Source: Trichomonas vaginalis G3 (taxonomy: Eukaryota > Parabasalia > Trichomonadida > Trichomonadidae). From it: a stretch of 64,000 bases of DNA. Both the position numbers and the translations under genes were made by a program. Below, piece by piece: positions 37,862 to 48,196 of this stretch (position 1 is the first letter of the stretch; every line of letters starts with the position of its first letter). The DNA is taken from positions 10,697,797-10,761,796 of the forward strand of contig NC_067204.1 in the NCBI RefSeq assembly GCF_026262505.1, written 5' to 3'. Under the pieces are notes generated by a model that ran no database searches, had not been told where the DNA came from, and worked only from the letters and a program-made list of their open reading frames with translations.

Positions 37862-40816
37862 ATGACTTCATACATTCCTACCGCCATATTCGGAGGTACT
37901 GGAGTAGAAACTCTTGTCAAGAAGTTTAATGACACAAGACAGAAAGGTTCTAACCCAGCTACAGGAGCCGATCAGTCTCCTTTGGAAACTTTGATCAATG
38001 ATGTTGTTCGTAGAGCCAAAGATCGTCTTCTCAGCAATCAAGGCAACGAACTTCAGAAAGCTGATTCCTTACAAGAGCTTTTATTCCTTCACTATCAAGG
38101 AGTTAACATTGATTGGGCAGATTTCCCGATTTCGGAGATCATGATGTCCGAGAACATTTCTGTAAAGATGATGGCCTACCTCGCCGCGTCCGAATTTTGG
38201 ACACCAAACTCAGATGTCGTAATGATGGTTATTTCCTGCATCAACAAAGACCTTCTCGGCGCTGATCCTTTCAGAAAGACACTTGCATTAACCTTAATTC
38301 CACTTATTGCTACACCACAGTTCGCAGAAAGCGTTGTTACAAATGTTACTCTTAATTTCAACAATCCACGCGATGATATCAGACAAAAAACCATTACCTG
38401 CTTCTACAAGCTCTGTTTGAAGTTCCCAGAGTGCCTTCCTCCAGGCATTAAGGCTATGAATCTCAAAGGAATTCTTATAGACAAAACAAACCCACCAGGT
38501 GTCATCCAAGCCGCTCTTACACTTCTTAACGAGCTTTGCATGCATAATCCTTCGAACTACAAAGTTCTTTTACCAACAATTGTCACATTTTTCCAAGATT
38601 ACGTCGGATCACCATGGATCCTTGTCAGAGCTTTGAACATCGTATCTACAATTGGTGCAACCCTCGAAATTACAGCCCTTGAGAAGTTCAACCAGAAGAT
38701 ATCTGGAATGATCAACGAAGTTCTCAACAGCGCTTCATCTCCATCCGTAGTTTTCGAGGTCATTCGCTTAATCTGCACATTACGTATCAACAATCGTGAA
38801 TTGATCAGAACAGCTGCAGACAGAGCCCAATCTTTCATTGAAAATGAAGATCCAAATCTTCGTTATCTTGGTTTGATTTCCATCACTCGTTTGATGCAAT
38901 TAAATCAGTCCATCATCAATCTCCATCGCCAGACACTCATGAACTGTCTCGAGAGTGATGACCAGACATGTGTTTTCATCGCTGTCGACCTCCTCGAATC
39001 GATTGTCACTAAAAAGAACATCGGTGAAATCGTTCTTAATTTGGTCGACCAAATAGAAGCTAGAAAACCAGGTGTTGTTAGAGATACATTAGTTTCACGT
39101 CTTATTTCCATTTGCAGGTATGGAAAGGAGACATCATACGAGAGATTCACCGATTACGAATGGTATGTCAACATTTTATTGACAATCCACAGTTTTGGAG
39201 TTGAATCGAGTGAATTATCCGAAGAATTGTTGACAATGGCTTTGAGAGCTAAATCAACAAGACCAGTATTAGTTACAGAGATGATCGAATACATGAAAGA
39301 AATGAATGTCAGTGAGACACATTTCATTGAAATCGCCGCTTTCATTTTGGGAGAATATTCTGAAGGTGATGAACAACAAATTTCATTTGATTTGTTACTT
39401 GGAGACAAAATAGAACAAGTTAAACCATCAGCACAATCCGCTTGTCTCCAAAACGCATTCAAGATCTATGCGAAATCAAATGAAGATTCATTACTCCAGA
39501 AGAGATCGAAATCACTTAAAGAGAAACTTCCGAAATACACTCAATCAAGATACACAGAAGTACAAGAAGGTGCATCAATGATGAGTGCTTTAGTCGATGT
39601 TTTCTCTGCACAACCAAATGCACAAGCGATTTCTAGTCTCTATTCAGCTCCTCTTGCTGCTGTTGATCCACAAGCTCAATCTAAAGTTAAGCTTCCAAGT
39701 GGATTAGACTTAACACAGCCAATTGTTGATTTGGATCCACAAGACAACAGTGGATTTGTTTTAGATGATTTGGAGGAAGATGATCCAAACGCTCCAAATA
39801 AGAGTTTGTTCTTGTTAAGATCAGCTGACAAGAAGAAACAAACACAAGCTAAAACAGACAAAGTCGTTGTTTTGACAGGAACATTGGGTGTTAACTTGGA
39901 ACCACCGAAACGCCAGAGAAGATTGATGCCAATATTAGATGATCAATCAAATTCTTTGTTACCTGTTGAAGGTGATCAGCCAAAGAAATCAAATGCAAAG
40001 ACAACACAATCCCCAATTTCTCAGATTTCTTTCAACATAAACGATCCTTCAACACAACAATTGCCAGAACTCAAGCCATATTCACAAGATGAATTATTGG
40101 CAAAACAATCCAAACAATTGTTGCAACAAAGAAGAGAAATTTTGCCATCAATCCAAAGCGATGACGTTTTCAGACAGATCGGAAATTCTCAGGGAATTGC
40201 ACTTACTATTACAGATATACAGCCAAGAACAAATGGTATTGAAATATCTGTTCAAGTGTTAAATACTTCATCAGCTCCGATTTCCGCTGTAGAATTCACT
40301 TTGGATGATACAAACACACAATGCTTGAGACAGGAAATTCTTCCTGGTGACAAAGTCATGCATAAAATCGCTTACAGAACTAAGCCTGTTTTGGAGCCAA
40401 AGATTGTCAAAGTCACTGTTATTCCAACAGGCGGAAGTGGCGAAATGTTGCGTGGTAAGTTACGTGTTGTATCAACAATGTTCTTACAGAACGCTGATTC
40501 TGAAGAATTGGATGTTATTTTGCCTGAATGCACAAAGACAGAAAAGTTGGAATTCGGAGACAAAGTTCCAGTTCAGCAGTTAGTCAGAGGAGTAAGTGAT
40601 GCAACAAGAGGATCAGTCCACAAGAGAGAAATCGATGGAAAGAAAGTTGTTGCAATTGCAAGCAAAGCACAAGGCGACGTATTTGTTGTTTCATTGGTTA
40701 TCAAAGAAGGAAGCGGATTTGTTGTTGAAGTTCGCACAAATGATGAGAAATTGACACAATCTGTCATTTCTGAACTGAAACTCGCTTTCAAGAAACAATT
40801 ATCTGATGAACAATAA
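37862..40816 (+). CDS. Adaptor complex large subunit, AP-3 delta-like adaptin
   Basis: The 984-residue protein is an alpha-solenoid of the adaptin N-terminal type over residues 1-600 (for example SVKMMAYLAASEFWTPNSDV near 115, DDIRQKTITCFYKLCLKFPE, PPGVIQAALTLLNELCMHNP). The order and wording of these blocks resemble the delta subunit of AP-3 (KRIGYLAASQSF..., YIRKKAVLIMYKVFLKYPES) more than alpha or gamma, judged from memory. A polar Gln/Asp-rich hinge (600-760) and a beta-rich C-terminal ear (about 770-975) follow. AP-3 sorts membrane cargo from endosomes/Golgi to lysosome-like organelles. Complete, intron-less and with higher G+C than its surroundings. Adaptin is certain; the AP-3 delta assignment is probable. 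Confidence 0.85.
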   Translation: MTSYIPTAIFGGTGVETLVKKFNDTRQKGSNPATGADQSPLETLINDVVRRAKDRLLSNQGNELQKADSLQELLFLHYQGVNIDWADFPISEIMMSENISVKMMAYLAASEFWTPNSDVVMMVISCINKDLLGADPFRKTLALTLIPLIATPQFAESVVTNVTLNFNNPRDDIRQKTITCFYKLCLKFPECLPPGIKAMNLKGILIDKTNPPGVIQAALTLLNELCMHNPSNYKVLLPTIVTFFQDYVGSPWILVRALNIVSTIGATLEITALEKFNQKISGMINEVLNSASSPSVVFEVIRLICTLRINNRELIRTAADRAQSFIENEDPNLRYLGLISITRLMQLNQSIINLHRQTLMNCLESDDQTCVFIAVDLLESIVTKKNIGEIVLNLVDQIEARKPGVVRDTLVSRLISICRYGKETSYERFTDYEWYVNILLTIHSFGVESSELSEELLTMALRAKSTRPVLVTEMIEYMKEMNVSETHFIEIAAFILGEYSEGDEQQISFDLLLGDKIEQVKPSAQSACLQNAFKIYAKSNEDSLLQKRSKSLKEKLPKYTQSRYTEVQEGASMMSALVDVFSAQPNAQAISSLYSAPLAAVDPQAQSKVKLPSGLDLTQPIVDLDPQDNSGFVLDDLEEDDPNAPNKSLFLLRSADKKKQTQAKTDKVVVLTGTLGVNLEPPKRQRRLMPILDDQSNSLLPVEGDQPKKSNAKTTQSPISQISFNINDPSTQQLPELKPYSQDELLAKQSKQLLQQRREILPSIQSDDVFRQIGNSQGIALTITDIQPRTNGIEISVQVLNTSSAPISAVEFTLDDTNTQCLRQEILPGDKVMHKIAYRTKPVLEPKIVKVTVIPTGGSGEMLRGKLRVVSTMFLQNADSEELDVILPECTKTEKLEFGDKVPVQQLVRGVSDATRGSVHKREIDGKKVVAIASKAQGDVFVVSLVIKEGSGFVVEVRTNDEKLTQSVISELKLAFKKQLSDEQ

Positions 40817-41245
40817 GCAATAAAACATCATTTTTTCGTTAATTTTTTTGATTATTACTTTCAGACATGCGCTCACAAAATCAATATATTCTTATTTAAA
40901 GCGCATAAAAGTATAACAACCAAATAATGCACTATACGGTGATTTACAATTGCTTTTTACTGACCAAAAATATTAACATTTCGCCTTAACTAATCGGGAC
41001 GAAAATTAGGGATGTCAAAAAAATTGAGAAAATCTCAGAAAGTGATAAGCGCACTCTTGACTTCTTTCACATTGATATCTATGAATATATCTGCTAATAT
41101 TTCCAAAAATGAGGAGGATGAATCAAATAACCGAATTCATCATATTTAGAGTTTAGATACTCCATAAAATTTTCATTTTAGTGAAAAAGTATTTCAATAT
41201 TAGAAATGTGTGAATTTTAGATAACTCAGTCATTAAAAAATAGAC
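40817..41245. other. Intergenic DNA downstream of the adaptin gene
   Basis: No gene. The stretch near 41040-41060 (AAGTGATAAGCGCACTC) is similar to 47055-47072 (GGTAAGCGCACTC), part of the repeated gene-fragment family of this region. Confidence 0.5.
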
Positions 41246-41843
41246 TCATGTTAATATTGCAGCAAACAAAAGAAATAAATTCAAAGATAGATTCCAATAA
41301 AAATTACATGTTACATATATTTCTATCGGAACTCCAAACTCGTTTGTAGCTCGATTAATTTCTTTTAAATATCCGTATAAATCAACCTGACCAATATCAG
41401 CTCCGACTCCATCAGAATGACAAGAAGATCTGATAGAATAAAATTTAAAGCATCGAACAAAAGTTTTATTATAATTAAACATAAATTGTTTTGTTTCTAA
41501 CTTTGCCATAGAATAATTATATTCTTGATACCCATGGTAATCTTTTCCATTTTCACTAACTTCTGCGGCAATTTTAATAGGGCGGCAGCTTTTGTTCGAT
41601 GTTTTAATTTCAAAAGATTCAATAGTAAGGGAATGAAAAGGAAAGCATATTGAAGAATATCCGTGTGTTGTGCCTGAAATCCAATATGAATTTATGGAAT
41701 AATCAAAATCAAATGCGTTTTTGACTTCGTAATTTTCAATATGTTCGGATTCTTTAAGAGAAATATATTGAGGATATGTGAATCCATAAAGACTATGCAG
41801 GTAATTTAAAATCCCATTTCCTTCTCAATAATCAAAGTGCAAC
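41246..41843 (-). pseudogene. Discoidin (F5/8 C)-like gene fragment, copy 1
   Basis: Read on the minus strand, the sequence parallels copy 3 at 48197-48787: FTYPQYIS, NSYWISGTTHGYSSICFPFH, AAEVSENGKDYHGYQEY, NKTFVRCFKFYS, GADIGQVDLYGYL, and a hydrophobic end NLSLNLFLLFAAI. The pattern of Trp, the I.xEVSENG.D motif and the terminal strand suggests a galactose-binding-like (F5/8 type C) domain. The copy lacks an ATG (TTG at the aligned start), and a TGA replaces a sense codon after the first five residues, so it is a pseudogene. The only ATG-started part is the last 87 codons. Confidence 0.6.
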
Positions 41844-41953
41844 TAAATTAGGTATTGGCTATATTATTTTTATAAGACGATTATTTTTCGCTCAATTAAT
41901 TTTTTCCCTATTGTAAATTCTGAAATTAAGAATTTTGTATTAAAAAAAGTATT

Positions 41954-42749
41954 GGGGCTTCCAGGCGCGTTGCGCCCTCTAGCCCTGAAGATGTTTAGTA
42001 TAAATGAAGTTTTTATTCGGAAAATTGTTAGTCTTCTGGTGTGAATTCGGAGGACTCTTCTTGGATAGAGTCTTGTATTTCCTCCTCCTCTTCTTCCTCC
42101 TCCATTGCTTCTGGGAAGAAGCCTTCTTCTGGGTCGAAAACATTATATAATGTGTCACTTTTCACAAATTATATATGTTTTTGTGTTTTGTCACTTTTCT
42201 GTCACTTTTCGGGTAAAAACATTTTTATTATTATATATAAATGAATTTTACAAAACCACTGTTACCGTTCTTTGGAAATAAGAGTAGATGTAAAGATATT
42301 ATATTGAGAGAACTTAAGAAACTACCGAATGGTCTAACATTTGTAGATTTGTTCGGTGGAAGTTTCTATATATCCCATTTATGTCATACCGTATTTCCTG
42401 ACTCAAAGATTATATGCAATGACTTCGACAACTATATGGACCGTCTCAAACATATTCCAGACACAAACAATATATTGAAAGAGTTAAAAGAAAAGATACC
42501 TATAGGTAAGATGGAACGTATACCATTAGATAACAAAAATATTGTGAGAGAGGTTTTGAAAAAAGCAGAATATATAGACTGGGATAGTATATCTGCTAGA
42601 CTATTATATAGTGGTTCTATAAGAGTTCATGACATTGAAACACTTATGTCAAAAGTTTTATATCTTAACTATACAAATGTTTTCAAAGAAGACATAGAAA
42701 AATATATTGAGGGTATAGAGTTTGTGAGATGTCATTGGACAGAGTTGTA
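41954..42749 (+). mobile_element. Polinton end fragment with truncated methylase
   Basis: It begins with the Polinton terminal sequence GGGGCTTCCAGGCGCGTTGC (41954 onward), continues through about 250 bp of non-coding DNA with repeated TGTCACTTTT words, and then carries the N-terminal ~169 codons of the same adenine methylase found in the large Polinton (42241-42749). It then breaks off into unrelated DNA. It is a fossil fragment of a second, related Polinton, highly similar in the methylase part, so not old. Confidence 0.85.
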
Positions 42750-43690
42750 ATATAACTCAGAGCAGCAGTAAATCATATATATTGGATAATGTATCATTTG
42801 AGAGTCTCTATCAGAGAATAAAAAATTGAAAGTTTTAGTAATTCAAATAAAAATAGTTTACTAATATTTTGTGTATAATGACTATCTTAAAAAGCAAAAA
42901 ATAAGATATATTTTTTTGAAATAATTTCGATTTCGAAAAAAAGTTTTGTGTTCGGCAAATGAACTTCAAAACAAGATTTGTTATAGGGAATTCTAACCAT
43001 TATACTATGCACTTATGGACTCCAAAATTAATTTTCAAGTATTTGATCGCGCCCCACCCCCAAGGGCTGTTTTTTGTAAATATGAAGAAACAGTGTGAAC
43101 CACTCATATTTTCTATCCGGTTACTCACATGATTTATATACAAAAGTTCTTGATTTTTGAATATATTAGTAATATGAGAATATATTGCTTATACTAATAA
43201 AAAATCAGTAAAATACATGCTTCATATATTTTAAAATATTATCTATTTCATATCAACTCTTGATTGAAGATAATTGAAATCAAGAAATTTTGATAAATTT
43301 TCTAGATCTTTCAAATCAAAAACCGATCTCATCATTACATGTTAACATTTATAAATGCCAAATTCCAGTTTTTGTAGGAAACTGGCAATCTACTCTTCAG
43401 ATTTGGAAAACTTTTGTTCTTTGGAATCCTTATCTTATAAGGGATATTTCGATATGAAGTGTATTCGGCATTTAGAACATTTTTGTTACAAAAAATATAA
43501 GTGTGAGGCCTAAATCCCATGTATGTTGGTAAATCCAAATATTTGTGCACTTAGAGCAAGCAATTGTTTTTTGTCTGTGCACACATCTATTTGTTTACCA
43601 ATTTCCAATACATATTTATATTGTTCCTTATCTAAATAAAAATTGTTTTATTTAGTGGAAAAAAAAACTCATATCTCATATCTTTATCAT
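42750..43690. other. Intergenic DNA
   Basis: About 940 bases of A+T-rich sequence, no supported gene. The short minus-strand frame at 43335-43550 has no known features and may be chance. Confidence 0.5.
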
Positions 43691-43698
43691 CTATAAAT

Positions 43699-44753
43699 AA
43701 GGGTTTCGTTTTGCGAAAAAAACGTACAATACGCAATTTCGCTAAAAAACATTTAGCTAGCAATTTCGACCTTTGACTCCACTCAAGACGTCACTTTTTT
43801 AATTTTGCGGTATCATATTTTTGGAAAATCTTTATGAATATTATATAAAAAGTCTCTTTAATATCTATATTTCATATTTTTATCGATTTTTAAAGTTTTT
43901 GCGAAAAGTATTCAATTATTTTTGCTATTTGGTCGGGTAAATGTCAGATTTGCGACATTTTCTGATATGATATTCAGATTCTACGTTGATAATAATGCTT
44001 ATAGAACCCTCTTGCTATTGTGTCAAAATTGCGAAACCGATAGCAAAAATATCTCGCAATATCAAAATTGAGATATTGAGTGAATTATGCATTATAGAGA
44101 TTAAAAATCTGATTTGTGAAAACATCTCATCAGTTTCTAGCTAATTCAAAAATCTTTACTATCTTATTCGATTAAAATGAAAAGGGAATAGTTTCATTAT
44201 GCTTTAAATGACAGCCTTATAATATAATCATAGTTTTCGCTCAATATGCAGCATTTTTTTTTTTCGAAATCTATGGTCAATGTCCTAAATACTGATTGCT
44301 TTGCATTCATATCTCTTACATTTTCTATACCCACATCACTATTCATTGCTATTCCTATCTTTTTCATTTTTGTTTGTTTCTCATAATTTCTCAAAAAACA
44401 CGATAACTTGATATTTGTAAATATCATACTTTATAACGTAAATAAGAACTTGACCTATTAAGAAAAGCAGTAATGAAAAGAAAATCTGAAATTCATAAAA
44501 ATTACAAGTTTCTGATGACAATTAGCTTAATTAAACCAGGTACAAGATTATATAATTGTATTTTCTATCCAATTATCCATATAATATCTTATCCAGAAAA
44601 AATAACTTGATCAATACCAAATGATTTTTTAACTAGTAAATAAAGTATTTTCTTTACACACACATTGTATATCATAGTTTTTTTTTGGTTTCGCAAAACA
44701 TCCAAAAACAAATATGCTATAAAAGTGACAATTTTAGCAAAACGAAACCCTTA
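43699..44753. mobile_element. Non-autonomous TIR element, 1055 bp, 8-bp target duplication
   Basis: The ends are inverted: AAGGGTTTCGTTTTGC at the left and GCAAAACGAAACCCTT at the right. CTATAAAT is duplicated exactly on both sides (43691-43698 and 44754-44761). The inside is A+T-rich without a convincing coding frame. AAAAGTGACA occurs just inside the right end. An 8-bp duplication is compatible with MULE or hAT-type mobilisation; the family is unresolved. Confidence 0.8.
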
Positions 44754-44761
44754 CTATAAAT

Positions 44762-45155
44762 TTATGTTTCAATGTCATTTGAGCAACCTTAAAGATCAGA
44801 ATTCAAAGCCATGTCATATGGGCTGAAATACACCATTAAAAAATTTCATCTTTTGAAATTCTTGACCAAGATTGAAAGCTTTACAAAATATGTGGAATTA
44901 TAAAATAGTTCGAAAATTGAAAACCGCTTCACTCATTCAATTTTCGCCCTATTTTAAAAAAAATCCAAACTTATATTTTGAGATAATGCAGCATTTTTTC
45001 CCCTTGCATTTGACACTTTTTTTCGGCAGACTGTAGTATAATTTTTATATAATTATTTGACTATTATTGAGAAGCACTTTTTTAATTCGATTTTTATGGA
45101 ATAGCAAAAATCCCTTTTATAGGGGATAAAAACTATTTCATAGATCCTTTATTGA
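44762..45155. other. Intergenic DNA
   Basis: Nothing recognised between the MITE-like element and the POMP-like fragment. Confidence 0.5.
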
Positions 45156-45559
45156 AATGAACAATATTCAGTATTCATTAGATATCAATTGACCAATGCA
45201 ACACGAATTCGAACTCATGAAGATTGGACAGAATTTTATCCAAGCACAGAAACATACGAAAAATATACAAACAATCATAGTAAACTTACAGCAAAACAAA
45301 GCAGTTATTATATTTCATCATGCTTTTTCACTCAAGTTAACGCACAAAGTTCAGTTTACTTAGTTACAAAAAAACATTCAATCAAATTCCTCATTGATAC
45401 TACAACATTTAATAACTGTAGTAACACCGGTTGGGGTGGTTGTATTTTCTATAAAGAAGAAGGCGAATTTGTTCAAGATCGCGTCTGCAGTTTCGCTTCT
45501 AGAGTAAGCTCATATGATTTTGAAGGTGCTTACTGTAAAATTGATGTTAGTGAAAATAA
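45156..45559 (+). pseudogene. Polymorphic outer membrane protein-like gene fragment
   Basis: The open frame reads a beta-helix-like sequence (SSYYISSCFFTQVNAQSSVY, TTTFNNCSNTGWGGCIFY, KEEGEFVQDRVCSF, KIDVSENN). This pattern is characteristic of the large trichomonad family of Pmp/POMP-like surface proteins. The frame has no ATG (stop at 45153-45155 immediately upstream) and is cut on its 3' side by the mariner insertion at 45562, so it is a remnant of a surface-protein gene. Confidence 0.7.
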
Positions 45560-45561
45560 TA

Positions 45562-46865
45562 TAGGGTGTCCAAAGGTGCGTTTAGCACAGCGCTCTATAT
45601 GAGACTATTAAAGGAGATATATGCTGATTATAAATATATAATAAAAAATATGAATATATGTATATGATGAGTATGTTGTATTTTGGCGCCATGCCGGGAT
45701 ATAAAATGAATTTTGAGACAAGAGGCGGTTTCGCGGGAAATTTTGGCGGGATTTTTTTCATTTTTTTAATGAATCATAAAGAAAACATCCTCGCTCTTGC
45801 AAAAAAATGCAAAGACTGTAAAAAAATCTACGAGACATTGGTAAAATGCTTCGGTATGGATGCTCCTAGCTATTCCACTGTAACGTATCATGTTAGGATG
45901 TATCACTTCATGAACAAAAAGGCGCCCATCATAAAAATTGACAAAAAATCGCCGGATCAAAGAAAAATCAAAGCAATTCTTCAAGCGCTAGATGAAGACC
46001 CAAGAGCATCACTCAGAAGGATAGAGGAGATGACAAAGATACCACGTATAACAGTCAGTTATTATCTGCACAATTATTTGAACTACAAACTAGCGTATAC
46101 ACGTTGGGTTCCGCACAACCTTAATTCAGTTCAAAAAAAATCTAGAGTCCAATCTTCGAAAGAGCTCCCCTCTATATTGCGTGCGTATCAATCCAAGAAG
46201 TTTCGCTTTTTAGTAACAGGGGACGAGTCTTGGTTTCAATATGCAACAGAAGCCAAAATCATGTGGATCCCGAAGGATGAAAATCCGCAAACATTCCCGA
46301 AGAAAAAAATTGACACACCAATGATGATGTTGTCGGTTTTTTGGGGCGTGAATGGCATCATCGCAATTGATATTCTTCAAAAACCTAATACGATGAATGC
46401 TCAGTATCTAATTGACAATGTTCTTACTCAAATTATCAATTCTGATGAGTTTGAGAAATCCAAACAACAAAAACAAAAGTTTGCAATTCATTTTGATAAT
46501 TCAAGAGTTCACAAAAGTCATAAGGTAATGAATTACTTGGTGGAAAACAATGTCAAAGTTGTTCCAAACCCAATTTATTCACCTGATATTGCACCCTCTG
46601 ACTTTTATTTATTCGGCACGCTAAAAAAGAGAGCTGAAGGACGCGAATTCGCGAGTCCAGATGATCTTGAAAATTTTGTAAGAGAGCAATTTGAGCAATT
46701 TTCTCATGATGATTTAAAGCGTGTCTTTCAAGCCTGGATCGATCGCTGCGAACGCGTGATTGAATCCAATGGTTATTATATTTAAATAAACTTTATATAT
46801 ATGTAACTTGTTTATTTCTATTCGCAGTATTCAGGTTTGTGCTAAACACACCTTTGGACACCCTA
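45562..46865 (+). mobile_element. mariner element (Tvmar1 type), looks intact
   Basis: A 1304-bp element with inverted ends TAGGGTGTCCAAAGGTGYGT (about 28 bp with one or two mismatches) flanked by a TA duplication (45560-45561, 46866-46867). It contains one full transposase gene. The element inserted into DNA that was already a patchwork of gene fragments. Size, ends and a DD34D transposase match the Tvmar1 mariner described in Trichomonas vaginalis (established knowledge; identity not verified by alignment). Confidence 0.93.
45769..46785 (+). CDS. mariner transposase (DD34D)
   Basis: The ATG at 45769 gives a 338-residue protein, the usual mariner length; the longer frame from 45658 has an atypical hydrophobic leader. 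Residues 1-115 hold the paired helix-turn-helix region (second HTH near 70-102 with ASLRRIEEMTKIPRITVSYY). The catalytic triad is visible: GDESWF (D152), HFDNSRVHKS (D243) and SPDIAPSDFY (D278), with 34 residues between the last two. WVPHNL at 113-118 matches the WVPHEL linker. The enzyme cuts and pastes the element at TA dinucleotides. The frame is intact, so the copy may be functional. Confidence 0.93.
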   Translation: MNHKENILALAKKCKDCKKIYETLVKCFGMDAPSYSTVTYHVRMYHFMNKKAPIIKIDKKSPDQRKIKAILQALDEDPRASLRRIEEMTKIPRITVSYYLHNYLNYKLAYTRWVPHNLNSVQKKSRVQSSKELPSILRAYQSKKFRFLVTGDESWFQYATEAKIMWIPKDENPQTFPKKKIDTPMMMLSVFWGVNGIIAIDILQKPNTMNAQYLIDNVLTQIINSDEFEKSKQQKQKFAIHFDNSRVHKSHKVMNYLVENNVKVVPNPIYSPDIAPSDFYLFGTLKKRAEGREFASPDDLENFVREQFEQFSHDDLKRVFQAWIDRCERVIESNGYYI

Positions 46866-46867
46866 TA

Positions 46868-47191
46868 TTATGTAGATAGTTTAATATTCCATTTTTTACA
46901 GAATAATTAAAATGCAACTAAGTACCAACATAAAATCGGATTACATGATTTTATATTCAAAGTACGATTATTTTTCAATCAAAAAGAGATATACGGGCGG
47001 GGAGAGACATATAAAATAAAACCTTAAACAAGAAATTTGAGAGAATTCCAGAATGTGGTAAGCGCACTCATAAATATCATAACAATGTTCAGATAAAATG
47101 AAATTTCCTTTCAAAACGCATAATCATTGCTTTTTGATGCCTTAAACAAACTGAATTTCATTATTCTATAGGCCATTTATAATTTAAAGGT
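46868..47191 (-). pseudogene. Discoidin-like gene fragment, copy 2 (start region only)
   Basis: 46868-46925 on the minus strand repeats the first ~20 codons of copies 1 and 3 (LHFNYSVKNGILNYLHNI), cut off at the mariner insertion side. The sequence further right (to about 47150) matches the upstream flank of copy 3 (AAGTACGATTATTTTTCAAT and beyond). It is therefore a segmental duplicate truncated on its 3' side. Confidence 0.65.
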
Positions 47192-47743
47192 ATTAAAATA
47201 TAAAAATTACTTTAATTAAAACAAAACAAAGATAAAATACGAATTTATTATTGTTGGCCAACAGGTGGTAAAGGTGCAAGTTTCTTCTGTTTCATGCTTT
47301 GTCTGCCAGCATCTTTAGAATACAACAAAACACTCTTTGGATCGCGTGCATTGCATTGTTGTGGTGGTGTTCCAAGCATTCTTGCAAGTTCGGATTCTGC
47401 GATCATTCCTGTTGTACTTGCTGGTTTTCCACAGAGTAAACATCTGTATCCAAGTCTTCCAACAGCTGTGTCGGTTGATGATGAACCGGATGACAAGTTT
47501 GTCAAGATCTCGTTCAAGTCTTTCCTAGTAACTAAAAGAGGAATTTGGACACGAACTTCTTCCAATCGTTTATCCAAATCTTGGATTGATCCTAAGAAGT
47601 TCTGTGTAACTGTTCTCAATGAATTAACTGTTGCTGAATCTCCAATCTTCTTCTGCAAATCTTCAACTAACAAATTCATGTCTGCTTGGTCTTCCTTCAC
47701 TTTATTCAGTTCTCTTGTATCAGCAACTGTTGAAGAAAGAGAT
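47192..47743 (-). pseudogene. Duplicated 3' end of the coiled-coil gene (552 bp)
   Basis: It appears identical to 50176-50727, with the same length and no indels. The copy covers the last ~165 codons, the stop and about 40 bp of 3' flank of the 1122-residue gene at 50232-53600. It joins abruptly to an ankyrin fragment at 47743/47744. The near-identity means a very recent duplication. The copy is headless and presumably not functional. Confidence 0.9.
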
Positions 47744-48152
47744 TTATCCACTCATAATGGCAGCAGCTTATGCTTCTCCTGGAATGGTTTCCTATCTTAT
47801 TCTTAGTGGAGCGAATATTGAATCAAAAGCTGATACAGAAGCAACTCCTCTTATTGTAGCATCAGCAGCTGGCAAACTTGGAAATGTTGTACAATTAGTT
47901 CGTGCAGGGGCAAATATAGAAGCAAAAGATAATCATGGATTTACACCATTAATAATGGCATCAATACATGGATATCTTGACATTGTGAAATATCTCGTTT
48001 CTGTCGGAGCAAATATTGAAGCTAAAGATAACAAAGGATTAACATCTCTTTATATTGCTTTCAAAATGGAGCATAAAGATGTTTGTATGTATCTTTTATC
48101 TGCTGGTGCTATTGTAGATAATATGAAGATCATGATTGAAGTTCATATATAA
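47744..48152 (+). pseudogene. Ankyrin-repeat gene fragment
   Basis: From the duplication junction the frame reads three to four ankyrin repeats: SYLILSGANIESKADTEATP, LVRAGANIEAKDNHGFTPLI, LVSVGANIEAKDNKGLTSLY, LLSAGAIVDNMK, ending at a stop at 48152. Trichomonads have a very large family of ankyrin proteins with this wording. The 5' end of the gene is missing, replaced by the antisense duplicated segment, so this is a fragment. The first ATG in frame (47756) could still give a ~130-residue protein. Confidence 0.75.
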
Positions 48153-48196
48153 AAAAGATTAGATTTTTTAGGGAAATGATAAAGTCAAAAGTATAT

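Noticed and set aside
38176-40791. Several 60-100-codon minus-strand frames inside the adaptin gene
   Set aside because: Shadows of a long real gene with higher G+C; no start context or known domain.
43335-43550. 71-codon minus-strand frame
   Set aside because: Isolated in gene-free A+T-rich DNA, no promoter word, no domain. Length is within chance expectation.
45658-45768. 37-residue leader of the mariner transposase frame
   Set aside because: The ATG at 45769 gives the usual 338-residue length and a normal HTH start. The leader lies in the untranslated part of the element.
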